NCBI RefSeq assembly: GCF_052180275.1
Contig: NZ_CP197465.1
Location: 4,402,001 to 4,466,000, forward strand
DNA length: 64,000 nucleotides
Reading direction: 5' to 3'
Source of the DNA: Kumtagia sp052180275
GTDB lineage: Bacteria; Pseudomonadota; Alphaproteobacteria; Rhizobiales; Rhizobiaceae
The notes beneath the pieces are model-generated. The model saw only the letters and a program-made list of their open reading frames with translations. It ran no database searches and was not told where the DNA came from. Each line of letters begins with the position of its first letter. The first letter of the stretch is position 1. A program made the position numbers and the translations under genes. Below are positions 25,200 through 32,351 of this stretch, piece after piece.

Positions 25200-26039
25200 C
25201 TATTTTCGTGCGGCAAGATCAAGTTGCCGTGCACGTTTGCCGCGAAAATAGGATTTCACCCACGGCTCCTCGCTGGCCAGCATATCCGCGATCGTGCCTT
25301 CGACGAGGACTTTCTTCTTGCCGAGCACCGCGACACGGTCGCAAACCGAGAACAGGCTGTCGAGGTCGTGCGTCACCATGTAGACGGTCAGTCCCATCGT
25401 GTCGCGCAGCTTGGCGACGAGTTCGTCGAAATCCGCGGCGCCGATCGGGTCGAGGCCGGAGGTCGGCTCGTCCAGGAAGACGAGGTCCGGATCGAGCGAC
25501 AGCGCCCTGGCAAGGGCGGCGCGCTTGATCATGCCGCCCGACAGTTCCGACGGGAATTTCGGCGCCGCGTCCGGCGGCAGGCCGACCAGCTCGATCTTCA
25601 GATAGGCGAGTTCGTCCATCAGCGATTGCGGCAGGTCGAGATATTCGCGCATCGGCACCTGGATGTTCTCCAGCACCGTGAGCGCCGAGAACAGCGCCCC
25701 CTGCTGGAACAGCACCCCCATGCGCATGTCGATGCGCAGCCGGTCCTCCTCGCTCACCTTGTCGACGTCGAGGCCGAACAGCTTGATCACGCCGGAGCGC
25801 TTCTTGGTGAGGCCGAGCACCGTGCGCAGCAGCACCGACTTGCCGGCGCCCGACGCGCCGACGAAGCCGAGGATCTCGCCTCGCCTGATGTCGAGATCGA
25901 GCTTTTCCAGCACGATCTTGTCGTTGAAACCCACCGTCACGTCGCGTGCCGACAGGATGATCTCCCGCGCCCCGCCGGCCGGCGCCGTGCCGTTCGGCGC
26001 CGCGTGTTCGTCCATTCCGGGCGGTGCTTCGTCGTGCAT
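25200..26039 (-). CDS. MlaF-type ABC transporter ATPase
   Basis: 279 residues. Walker A GFVGASGAGKSVLLRTVLGL (about 56-75), Q-loop GVLFQQGALFSALTVLEN, signature PSELSGGMIKRAALARAL (about 161-178), Walker B DLVFLDEPTSGLDPIGA, and switch His in VTHDLDSLF. The GASGAGKSVLL and QQGALF forms are typical of the MlaF/Ttg2A class. It powers the lipid transporter with the permease directly upstream; the start abuts the permease stop. An Ala/Gly/Pro-rich head of about 25 residues precedes the ATPase core. Confidence 0.93.
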   Translation of the reverse strand: MHDEAPPGMDEHAAPNGTAPAGGAREIILSARDVTVGFNDKIVLEKLDLDIRRGEILGFVGASGAGKSVLLRTVLGLTKKRSGVIKLFGLDVDKVSEEDRLRIDMRMGVLFQQGALFSALTVLENIQVPMREYLDLPQSLMDELAYLKIELVGLPPDAAPKFPSELSGGMIKRAALARALSLDPDLVFLDEPTSGLDPIGAADFDELVAKLRDTMGLTVYMVTHDLDSLFSVCDRVAVLGKKKVLVEGTIADMLASEEPWVKSYFRGKRARQLDLAARK

Positions 26040-27209
26040 CTAGAAATTGATCTGGGCAAAGAAGATGGCGAACATGCCGTCCAGGATGACGACGACGAAG
26101 ATGGACTTCACCACGGAAGCGGTGACATGCAGGCCGAGCGATTCGGCGCTGCCGCCGACCTTCATGCCCTCGACCGAGGCGATGATGCCGATGATCATCG
26201 CCATGAACGGCGCCTTGATCAGCCCGGCGAAGATGGTGCCGACATCGATGGCGCCGCGCAGCCGGTCGACGAAGGCGGCCGGCGGGATGTCGGAATAGGC
26301 CCAGGTGATGGCGATGGCACCGCCGATCGCCGCGAAATTGGCGAGGATGGTGAGGCAAGGCAGCGCGATCACCAGCGCGACAAGGCGCGGAAACACCAGC
26401 ACGCCGATCGGATTGAGGCCGATGACGGTCAGCGCGTCGACCTCCTCGCGCATCTTCATCGAGCCGATCTCGGCGGTTATGGCGCTGCCGGAGCGGCCGG
26501 CGATCATGATCGCCGTCATCAGCACGCCAAGCTCGCGCAGCACCAGGATGCCGACGAGGTCGACGACGAAAATGTCGGCGCCGAAATAGCGCAGTTGGAA
26601 CGCGCCCTGCTGCGCAACGATGGCGCCGACGATCGTCGACATCAGAATGATCACCGGGATCGCGCCGACGCCCATCTTGTCGATCTGGCTGAAGATCGCC
26701 GCCAGGTTGACGCCATGGCCGCGGCCGAGCTTCATCTGACCGCCGCGAATGGTGGCGCCCAGAATGTTCATGGCGGCGAGGAAATCGTTGCGCGCGCCAA
26801 AGACGGCGCGTCCGACGGATTCCAGCCCGCGCAGCACAATATTCTGCTCCGCGGGTTTCTCCGGGCGCTTTGTGGCCGCCGCGTCGCGAATCGCCGCCAT
26901 CAGCACGTCCATCGACTGGGTCTGGCCTTCGACCGCAACGTCGACGCCGCCCGCCTTGGCGCGCTGGACGAGCCGGTCGATGATCCAGGCGCCGGCGGTA
27001 TCCATGCGCTCGACATTCTTCAGGTCGAGCACGATTTGCCGGCTGCCGATCTCGTCGCCGATGCGGTTCATCGCCTGATCCACCTCGGCGATGGTGCGCG
27101 TCGTCCAGCGGCCGGACAGCCGCAGCACCAGGCGGCCGGCCTCCTCGGCTTGCTCGACCGCCGGATGGCCGGGCGGGTGGCTTGTTTCCCTGGAACGGTT
27201 GATCAACAT
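26040..27209 (-). CDS. MlaE-type ABC permease with N-terminal STAS domain
   Basis: 389 residues from ATG 27209. Residues about 1-110 are a STAS domain (RLSGRWTTRTIAEVDQAM, RQIVLDLKNVERMDTAGAW), the type seen in MlaB; residues 130-389 are the five- to six-helix MlaE permease with IILMSTIVGAIVAQQGAFQL and GRSGSAITAEIGSMKMREEVDALTVIG. Thus MlaB and MlaE are one protein here. A GTG at 27245 in frame lacks a ribosome site. Divergent from the dipeptide epimerase, 77 bases away. No MlaC or MlaA gene is nearby. Confidence 0.9.
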   Translation of the reverse strand: MLINRSRETSHPPGHPAVEQAEEAGRLVLRLSGRWTTRTIAEVDQAMNRIGDEIGSRQIVLDLKNVERMDTAGAWIIDRLVQRAKAGGVDVAVEGQTQSMDVLMAAIRDAAATKRPEKPAEQNIVLRGLESVGRAVFGARNDFLAAMNILGATIRGGQMKLGRGHGVNLAAIFSQIDKMGVGAIPVIILMSTIVGAIVAQQGAFQLRYFGADIFVVDLVGILVLRELGVLMTAIMIAGRSGSAITAEIGSMKMREEVDALTVIGLNPIGVLVFPRLVALVIALPCLTILANFAAIGGAIAITWAYSDIPPAAFVDRLRGAIDVGTIFAGLIKAPFMAMIIGIIASVEGMKVGGSAESLGLHVTASVVKSIFVVVILDGMFAIFFAQINF

Positions 27210-27286
27210 TGCCAGACTCTTAGCGGCGGAATCGAAGCCTGTCACTTTGAGGGGATCATCGTGGCGGACATCTGGAGCAGAAAAAC

Positions 27287-28270
27287 ATGGCGCGTGTCCT
27301 TTTGGCCGAGGTGGAGCGCTTTCCGATCGCCGGCACCTTCACCATCTCGCGCGGCTCCAAGACCGAAGCCGAGGTCGTCTGCTGCACCCTCACCGACGGC
27401 GGACATGCCGGCCGCGGCGAATGCGTGCCGTACCGCCGCTACGGCGAAACCATCGAAGGCGTGCTCGCCGCGATCGAATCGGTACGCGGCGAGATCGAGG
27501 CCGGCATCGACCGGCAAGCGCTGGCGCGGCTGATGCCGGCAGGCGCTGCGCGCAACGCGGTCGATTGCGCCCTGTGGGATCTGGAGGCGAAGACAAGCGG
27601 CGTCAGCGTCGCGGCGGCGCTTGGCATCCACCGCCCCGCCCCGCTGACCACGGCCTACACCCTGTCGCTGGATACGCCGGAGAAGATGGCGGCGCAGGCT
27701 GGCGCCAACGCGAACCGGCCGCTGCTCAAGGTCAAGATCGGCGGCGACGGCGATCTCGACCGCATCGCGGCGGTCGTTCAAGCGGCGCCGAAGAGCCGTA
27801 TCATCCTCGACGCCAACGAGGGATGGACGGAGACGAACCTCGCCGAAAATCTCGATGCCGCCGCCCGCCTCGGCATCGCGCTGGTCGAGCAGCCGCTGCC
27901 CGCCGGCCAGGATGCCGCTCTCGGGCGTATCCATCGGCCGGTGCCGGTGTGCGCCGACGAGAGCCTTCACACGGCCGGCGACCTCGAAAAGCTGGCCGGC
28001 CTGTACGATGCAGTGAACATCAAGCTCGACAAGGCCGGCGGTTTGACCGCCGGGCTGCTGCTTCGCGACCGGGCCCGCGAACTGGGTTTTTCGATCATGG
28101 TCGGCTGCATGGTCGGCACCTCCCTCGGCATGGCTCCGGCCGTGCTGCTCGCGCAAGGCGCCGACTTCGTCGACCTCGATGGGCCGCTGCTGCTGGCGAG
28201 GGACCGGGAGCCGGCGTTGGCCTATTCCGGATCGCTGGTCTCCCCGCCTCGCGCGGAGTTGTGGGGGTGA
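27287..28270 (+). CDS. Dipeptide (L-Ala-D/L-Glu) epimerase, enolase superfamily
   Basis: 327 residues. N-terminal capping domain to about 100 then a TIM barrel with the catalytic pair LLKVKIGGDGD (first lysine, about 147-149), metal ligands in ILDANEGW (about 182), VEQPLPAG (about 204) and CADESLHT (about 223), and the second lysine in NIKLDKAGGL (about 248). The lysine-on-both-sides pattern and C-terminal MVGCMVGTSLGMAPA match dipeptide epimerases of peptidoglycan recycling (YcjG/DgcA). GGAG at 27273 precedes ATG 27287. Confidence 0.88.
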   Translation: MARVLLAEVERFPIAGTFTISRGSKTEAEVVCCTLTDGGHAGRGECVPYRRYGETIEGVLAAIESVRGEIEAGIDRQALARLMPAGAARNAVDCALWDLEAKTSGVSVAAALGIHRPAPLTTAYTLSLDTPEKMAAQAGANANRPLLKVKIGGDGDLDRIAAVVQAAPKSRIILDANEGWTETNLAENLDAAARLGIALVEQPLPAGQDAALGRIHRPVPVCADESLHTAGDLEKLAGLYDAVNIKLDKAGGLTAGLLLRDRARELGFSIMVGCMVGTSLGMAPAVLLAQGADFVDLDGPLLLARDREPALAYSGSLVSPPRAELWG

Positions 28271-28348
28271 CACGATTGCCGGACATTTGTCCGCGTAAGA
28301 CACGGAATTTTTCTTGGTGACGGCCGGCGGATAATTGCAAGGATGTCG

Positions 28349-28406
28349 TCTGGATCGATTTTGATATCACCGCCGTTGAGGCGTCGACGGACAAAATCGA
28401 TCCAGA
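28349..28406. repeat. Perfect 14-bp inverted repeat in the epimerase / GIY-YIG gap
   Basis: TCTGGATCGATTTT at 28349-28362 and AAAATCGATCCAGA at 28393-28406 are exact reverse complements around a 30-base loop. The loop itself can pair partly (CCGCCG / CGACGG). It follows the epimerase stop by 79 bases and ends 41 bases before the GIY-YIG start, so a terminator, a processing site or an operator are all open. Confidence 0.7.
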
Positions 28407-28446
28407 AGCTGCTTGTGTCGACCAGCTTCGCCGATAAACTTCGCGG

Positions 28447-28743
28447 ATGGGCAGGCGCGGCTATGTCTATATTCTGGCGTCCCAGAAAAACGGCACTCTG
28501 TATACGGGCGTGACGTCGGATATTGCCGGTCGAATAGAGCAGCATAGGCCCGGGACAGGCTCCAAATTTGTCGCTCGTTACGGCGCAGTGCGACTTGTCT
28601 GGTTTGAAGAATTCGAGTGGATCATCGACGCAATCGCGCGGGAGAAAGCGATTACGAAGTGGCCGCGCAAGTGGAAAATCAAGATGATCGAGGAAAACAA
28701 TCCTCACTGGCAAGACATGGCCTGGCATCTCCTGTCACTGTGA
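28447..28743 (+). CDS. Single-domain GIY-YIG endonuclease family protein
   Basis: 98 residues. GYVYILASQKNGTLYTGVTSD at 5-25 gives the G-Y-V / Y-T-G version of the GIY and YIG motifs; RIEQH follows with the conserved arginine, then KFVARYGAVRLVWFEEF and EREKAI-like AREKAITKWPRKWKI (glutamate of the metal site). These YhbQ/UPF0213-like proteins are widespread in bacteria, often close to Mg-dependent nucleases in structure but with unclear roles. The ribosome site is weak. It is preceded by a perfect inverted repeat and may stand alone. Confidence 0.9.
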   Translation: MGRRGYVYILASQKNGTLYTGVTSDIAGRIEQHRPGTGSKFVARYGAVRLVWFEEFEWIIDAIAREKAITKWPRKWKIKMIEENNPHWQDMAWHLLSL

Positions 28744-28794
28744 ACCGACCAGCAGGCACAGGCATCCGAAGGTTGCAAAGCATCATCAGCCAAG

Positions 28795-30000
28795 TCATCC
28801 CGGATGCGGCCGCGACCCGTGCGCCATCCAGACCAGCCCCATGCCGGCGACCGCCACCGCGATCATCGGCAGGAACCCGTGCACGCCTAAGGCCGCGTAG
28901 AGCGGGCCTGAAACCAGCGTGAACGCCGCCATCGAAAAGCCGTTGGCGAAGAAGGCGATGCCTTGCGCGGCGCCGGTGCGTTCCTCGGGCACGGTCTCCA
29001 CGATCAGCTTCTGTACGCCGATCAGGATCAGCGCCGTCGAGAAGGCGTGCAGAGACTGGACGGCGAAGAAGCCGATGACGCCAATGCCGGAAGGCCAGAC
29101 CAGCGGAAATGCCAGCCAGCGCAGGATCGCGCCGATGCCGGCCAGCGCCATCAGGACCGTCGCCGGAAGCCTCGAAAACACCCGGGTGAAGGACAGGAAC
29201 ATGAAGACCTCGGCGACCACCGCCCAGGCCCACAGCAGGCCGACCGTGGTGTCGCCGATGCCGATCGACTTCCAGTAGATGGAGACGAAGCTGTAGAGGA
29301 AGGCGTGGCTGCCGTTGATCAGGCCGGCACCGGCGACGAACAGCACGAAATAGCGGTTGAGCAGCTTTGGCCCGGCATCCTGGATCTCCACCGCCGAAAG
29401 CGGCGATGCCTTGCGGGGCCGGCCGAGCCGCGGCGCGAAGAGGGACACCAGCAGCGTGACCACCAGCGCGCAGCTGATGATGGCGGGAACCGATTTTTCG
29501 CTGGTCAGCGACAGGATGATGCCGCCGCCGAGATTGCCGGAGAGGAAGGCGATCGAACCCCAGATCCGCATGCGCGGGTAGTTCGAGCCGAAACGCCGCA
29601 CGCCCGACAGCGCCAGCGAATCGGACAGCGGAGAATGCGGCGTCCAGGCAACGGCCAGCCCCAGCGAGACGGTGAGCACCACGAGATAGGTGGGCGTCAG
29701 GAAAAAACCCAGCGACACCAGCAGCGCCGCCGCCGCCAGCAGGATCAGCACGTTCGCCCGGTCGCTCGCCTCGTCGGCCATGGCGGTGATGAACGGCGTC
29801 GTCAGCACCCGCAGGAACATCGGCGCGGACAGGATCACTGCGATCTGCTCGGCGCCGAAACCGTTGCCTTCCAGCCAGAGCGGGAAATACGGCAGGTGGA
29901 TCGCCTGCGGCACGAAGATCGCCGCGAAGATCAATGAAATCCGAAGCTCGAAATTTCTGGGCTTGATGCGTTGTTCGGGCGAAAGCGACGGTAGGGGCAT
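28795..30000 (-). CDS. MFS transporter, HcaT-like
   Basis: 401 residues with twelve predicted helices. Segments such as LPYFPLWLEGNGFGAEQIAVIL (TM1-2 loop), FITAMADEASDRANVLIL (motif A region), GSNYPRMRIWGSIAFLSGNLGG (TM5) and IYWKSIGIGDTTVGLLWAWAVVAE (TM7-8) match the MFS group that includes the putative phenylpropionate transporter HcaT and nucleoside-type permeases. The transported compound is unknown. It points away from the GIY-YIG gene and is separated from the phosphoesterase by a 524-base gene-free gap. Confidence 0.88.
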   Translation of the reverse strand: MPLPSLSPEQRIKPRNFELRISLIFAAIFVPQAIHLPYFPLWLEGNGFGAEQIAVILSAPMFLRVLTTPFITAMADEASDRANVLILLAAAALLVSLGFFLTPTYLVVLTVSLGLAVAWTPHSPLSDSLALSGVRRFGSNYPRMRIWGSIAFLSGNLGGGIILSLTSEKSVPAIISCALVVTLLVSLFAPRLGRPRKASPLSAVEIQDAGPKLLNRYFVLFVAGAGLINGSHAFLYSFVSIYWKSIGIGDTTVGLLWAWAVVAEVFMFLSFTRVFSRLPATVLMALAGIGAILRWLAFPLVWPSGIGVIGFFAVQSLHAFSTALILIGVQKLIVETVPEERTGAAQGIAFFANGFSMAAFTLVSGPLYAALGVHGFLPMIAVAVAGMGLVWMAHGSRPHPG

Positions 30001-30524
30001 GGACGTTCCGGCGGGAGAGTCGGGCCGAGCGGACGCTCCGCTTCGCCGGCAATATCACGCCCGCCGCAAGCCGCCTAACCGATGATCGGTGTTACAACCA
30101 ACTCCGCAACCGCTGTTGCGGAATCGACACGGCGGCAGCTCGAACGAGCCCGCCGGCCTTCCCTTCCGCCGGTTCGTTCACGCGTGCGATCCGCACCGCC
30201 GGACTGTGAAATCGCGACCGCCGGGGGCTTCTTTGGAAGGTGATCAGCGACCGGGGCGGCGCGCACGTCTGCGACGACAATCGGCGGCCTTGTTTGCCTC
30301 GCGACAGCGCACCGCGCGACAACGCAAACACGCGCCCAGACCAACGAAAAGTCGAAAAAGCGGGTGCAGAACCGCAAAAACGGCATGGGAATGAAGCGAT
30401 CCACGCGACGCTGGCGCAGCTTACTGGGCAAGCGCTTGAAATCACACAAACTTCAGGACTTCATTTACGTCCGCAGGGACTATAGCCACATTGATTTACA
30501 AGCATTTTTCAGCCTGCGAAAATG
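30001..30524. other. Gene-free gap between MFS gene and phosphoesterase gene
   Basis: About 520 bases without a convincing protein gene on either strand; the reading frames present lack family resemblance and a good start. It holds a compact hairpin (TCCGCAAC 30103-30110, GTTGCGGA 30115-30122, loop CGCT) and an A-rich plus-strand stretch around 30300-30410. It probably carries the promoter for the MFS gene and the end of the phosphoesterase transcript. Confidence 0.5.
30103..30122. repeat. 8-bp hairpin in the 30.0-30.5 kb gap
   Basis: TCCGCAAC and GTTGCGGA pair exactly around a CGCT tetraloop, about 100 bases upstream of the MFS start. No T-run follows on either strand. Could be a leader hairpin of the minus-strand MFS transcript. 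Confidence 0.4.
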
Positions 30525-31343
30525 TCAGGCGGCCTCACCGACCGATCCTTCGATCAGGCGCGGCTTGAAACCGGTCTCCTTCGGCGCGACCGACAGTACC
30601 TTCGGCCAGTACAGTATCTCCAGCGAGCCGTCGAAATTCTCGACCACCGCAGTGCAGCTTTCCACCCAGTCTCCGGTATTCACATAGGTGATCTCATCGA
30701 ACTGCTCGATGACCGCATGGTGTATGTGGCCGCATATGACGCCATCGACTTCCGACCGCCGCGCTTCTTCGCTCAAGACCTTCTGGAAGGCGCCGATGAA
30801 ATTCACCGCCTTCTTCACCTTCACTTTGGCCCAGGACGAGAACGACCAGTAAGGCAGCCCAAGCACCCGGCGGATGCGGAACACCACCCGATTGACTGAA
30901 ATGGCAAAATCATAAGCGCGATCACCGAGATAGGCCAACCAACGAACGTTGTGGACGATGGTGTCGAACTGGTCGCCATGGATCACCAGGAAGCGTTTTC
31001 CGTCGGCCGTCTCGTGGATCGCCCGATCGCTGACGACGATGCCGCCGAAGTGCGTTCCCTGGAACATGCGCAGAAATTCGTCATGATTTCCAGCGATATA
31101 GAAGATATTCACGCCCTTGCGCGCCTGCCTGAGCAGCTTCTGCACCACGTCGTTATGCGCCTGCGGCCAGTGCCACGACCGGCGCAGCCGCCAGCCATCG
31201 ACGATATCGCCGACGAGATAGATCGTGTCGGCTTCGTGGTAACGCAGGAAGTCGATGAGGAATTCGGCCTTGGCCGCCTTCGAGCCGAGGTGCAGGTCGG
31301 AGATGAAAAGCGTCTTGTACCTGCTTGGTGCTGTTTCGGACAT
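30525..31343 (-). CDS. Metallophosphoesterase, UDP-2,3-diacylglucosamine diphosphatase (LpxH)-like
   Basis: 272 residues from ATG 31343. The calcineurin-type metal motifs are complete: FISDLHLGSKAAK (about 12-20), YLVGDIVDGW (about 42), YIAGNHDEFL (about 82), LVIHGDQFD (about 117) and VICGHIHHAVI (about 203). The family resembles LpxH, which cleaves UDP-diacylglucosamine to lipid X, but is longer by some 30 residues, and rhizobia usually carry LpxI for that step. A related phosphohydrolase role in envelope lipid metabolism is equally possible. In-frame codons from 31376 are rejected for lack of a ribosome site. Confidence 0.85.
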   Translation of the reverse strand: MSETAPSRYKTLFISDLHLGSKAAKAEFLIDFLRYHEADTIYLVGDIVDGWRLRRSWHWPQAHNDVVQKLLRQARKGVNIFYIAGNHDEFLRMFQGTHFGGIVVSDRAIHETADGKRFLVIHGDQFDTIVHNVRWLAYLGDRAYDFAISVNRVVFRIRRVLGLPYWSFSSWAKVKVKKAVNFIGAFQKVLSEEARRSEVDGVICGHIHHAVIEQFDEITYVNTGDWVESCTAVVENFDGSLEILYWPKVLSVAPKETGFKPRLIEGSVGEAA

Positions 31344-31467
31344 AACAGCCTGATCCTGTTGCTGCATGCGCGCCAATGCCCAGATTCATGCTACATGCGT
31401 ATGACGGTTGCAGTTCCGCCTTGCCGCGCTATAGGGTGCGCCGCTTTCGAAACGGAGGGACTACTGA

Positions 31468-32247
31468 ATGGATTTGGGCATTCGGGGACGCAAGGCGATC
31501 GTCTGCGCATCGAGCAAGGGCCTCGGAAAAGGCTGTGCGCTGGCGCTCGCCGAAGCCGGCGTGAATCTCGTGGTGAACGGCCGCGACGCAGCCGTCCTGG
31601 CGCGCACGGCCGAGGAAATCAGAGCAAAATTCGGCGTGGACATCATCGAGATCGCCGGCGACGTGGCCGATCCGGCTGTGCAGAAGACGCTGCTGTCGGC
31701 CTGTCCCGATCCGGATATCCTCGTCAACAACAATGCCGGCCCGCCCTTCCGCGATTTCCGCGAACTGGACCGCGCGGCGATCCTCAAGGGTGTAACCAAC
31801 AACATGGTCACGCCGTTCGAACTGATCCAGGCGGTGGTCGACGGCATGGCGGCGCGGAATTTCGGCCGTATCGTCAACATCACCTCGCTGTCGGTCTACA
31901 TGCCGATCCCCGGGCTCGACCTGTCCTCGGCGGCGCGCGCCGGCCTGACCTCGTTCCTGTCCGGCGTGGCGCGCACGGTCGCGGACAAGAACGTCACAAT
32001 AAACAACATGTTGCCGGGAAAACTTGACACAGACCGGCTGCGCGGCCCGCACGACCCGAACGTGCCGGAAGACCCGGAAGCAGCGCGCGCCCGGAAAGAG
32101 CAGCTCGCTTCAAATATTCCCGCCAAGCGGCTGGGAACACTGGAGGAGTTTGGCCAGATCTGCGCCTTCCTGTGCTCCGTGCATGCCGGCTACCTGACTG
32201 GCCAGAACATCCCGGTCGATGGCGGGCTCTACGTCAGCGCCTTCTGA
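31468..32247 (+). CDS. SDR-family oxidoreductase with non-canonical active site
   Basis: 259 residues of classical SDR shape. The NAD(P)-binding glycine motif CASSKGLGKGCALALAEAG (13-31) and NNNAGPP are intact, and the active-site serine is in VNITSLSVY. The catalytic YxxxK is replaced: an ungapped match from that serine puts serine and arginine at the Tyr and Lys positions (DLSSAARAGL). Such S/R members exist in databases as FabG-like proteins of unknown activity; they may lack dehydrogenase chemistry or use another residue. GGAGGGA precedes ATG 31468. Divergent from the phosphoesterase. Confidence 0.88.
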   Translation: MDLGIRGRKAIVCASSKGLGKGCALALAEAGVNLVVNGRDAAVLARTAEEIRAKFGVDIIEIAGDVADPAVQKTLLSACPDPDILVNNNAGPPFRDFRELDRAAILKGVTNNMVTPFELIQAVVDGMAARNFGRIVNITSLSVYMPIPGLDLSSAARAGLTSFLSGVARTVADKNVTINNMLPGKLDTDRLRGPHDPNVPEDPEAARARKEQLASNIPAKRLGTLEEFGQICAFLCSVHAGYLTGQNIPVDGGLYVSAF

Positions 32248-32351
32248 ACGGCCGGGAAATACGCCGGAGCGCACCGTGATGGCCGGGCGAATGTCGTGAT
32301 GCCGTCATCGGCGGCGGTGAGAATCCTGCAAGAAGAAATGATGGTCGCGTG

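Noticed and set aside
25170..27533. 787-codon open frame on the plus strand opposite the lipid-transporter operon
   Set aside because: It lies antisense to three well-supported genes and its translation is rich in His/Asp/Arg, typical of antisense high-GC frames.
28222..28480. Minus-strand peptide reading LVDTSSFWIDFVRRR, like the start of a PIN-domain toxin
   Set aside because: The rest of the frame shows no PIN acidic residues, and the resemblance comes from the inverted repeat at 28349-28406; no antitoxin is present.
30364..30687. Plus-strand frame with a basic KRSTRRWRSLLGKRLK start
   Set aside because: It runs antisense into the phosphoesterase, matches no family and has no strong start; kept only as part of the gap description.
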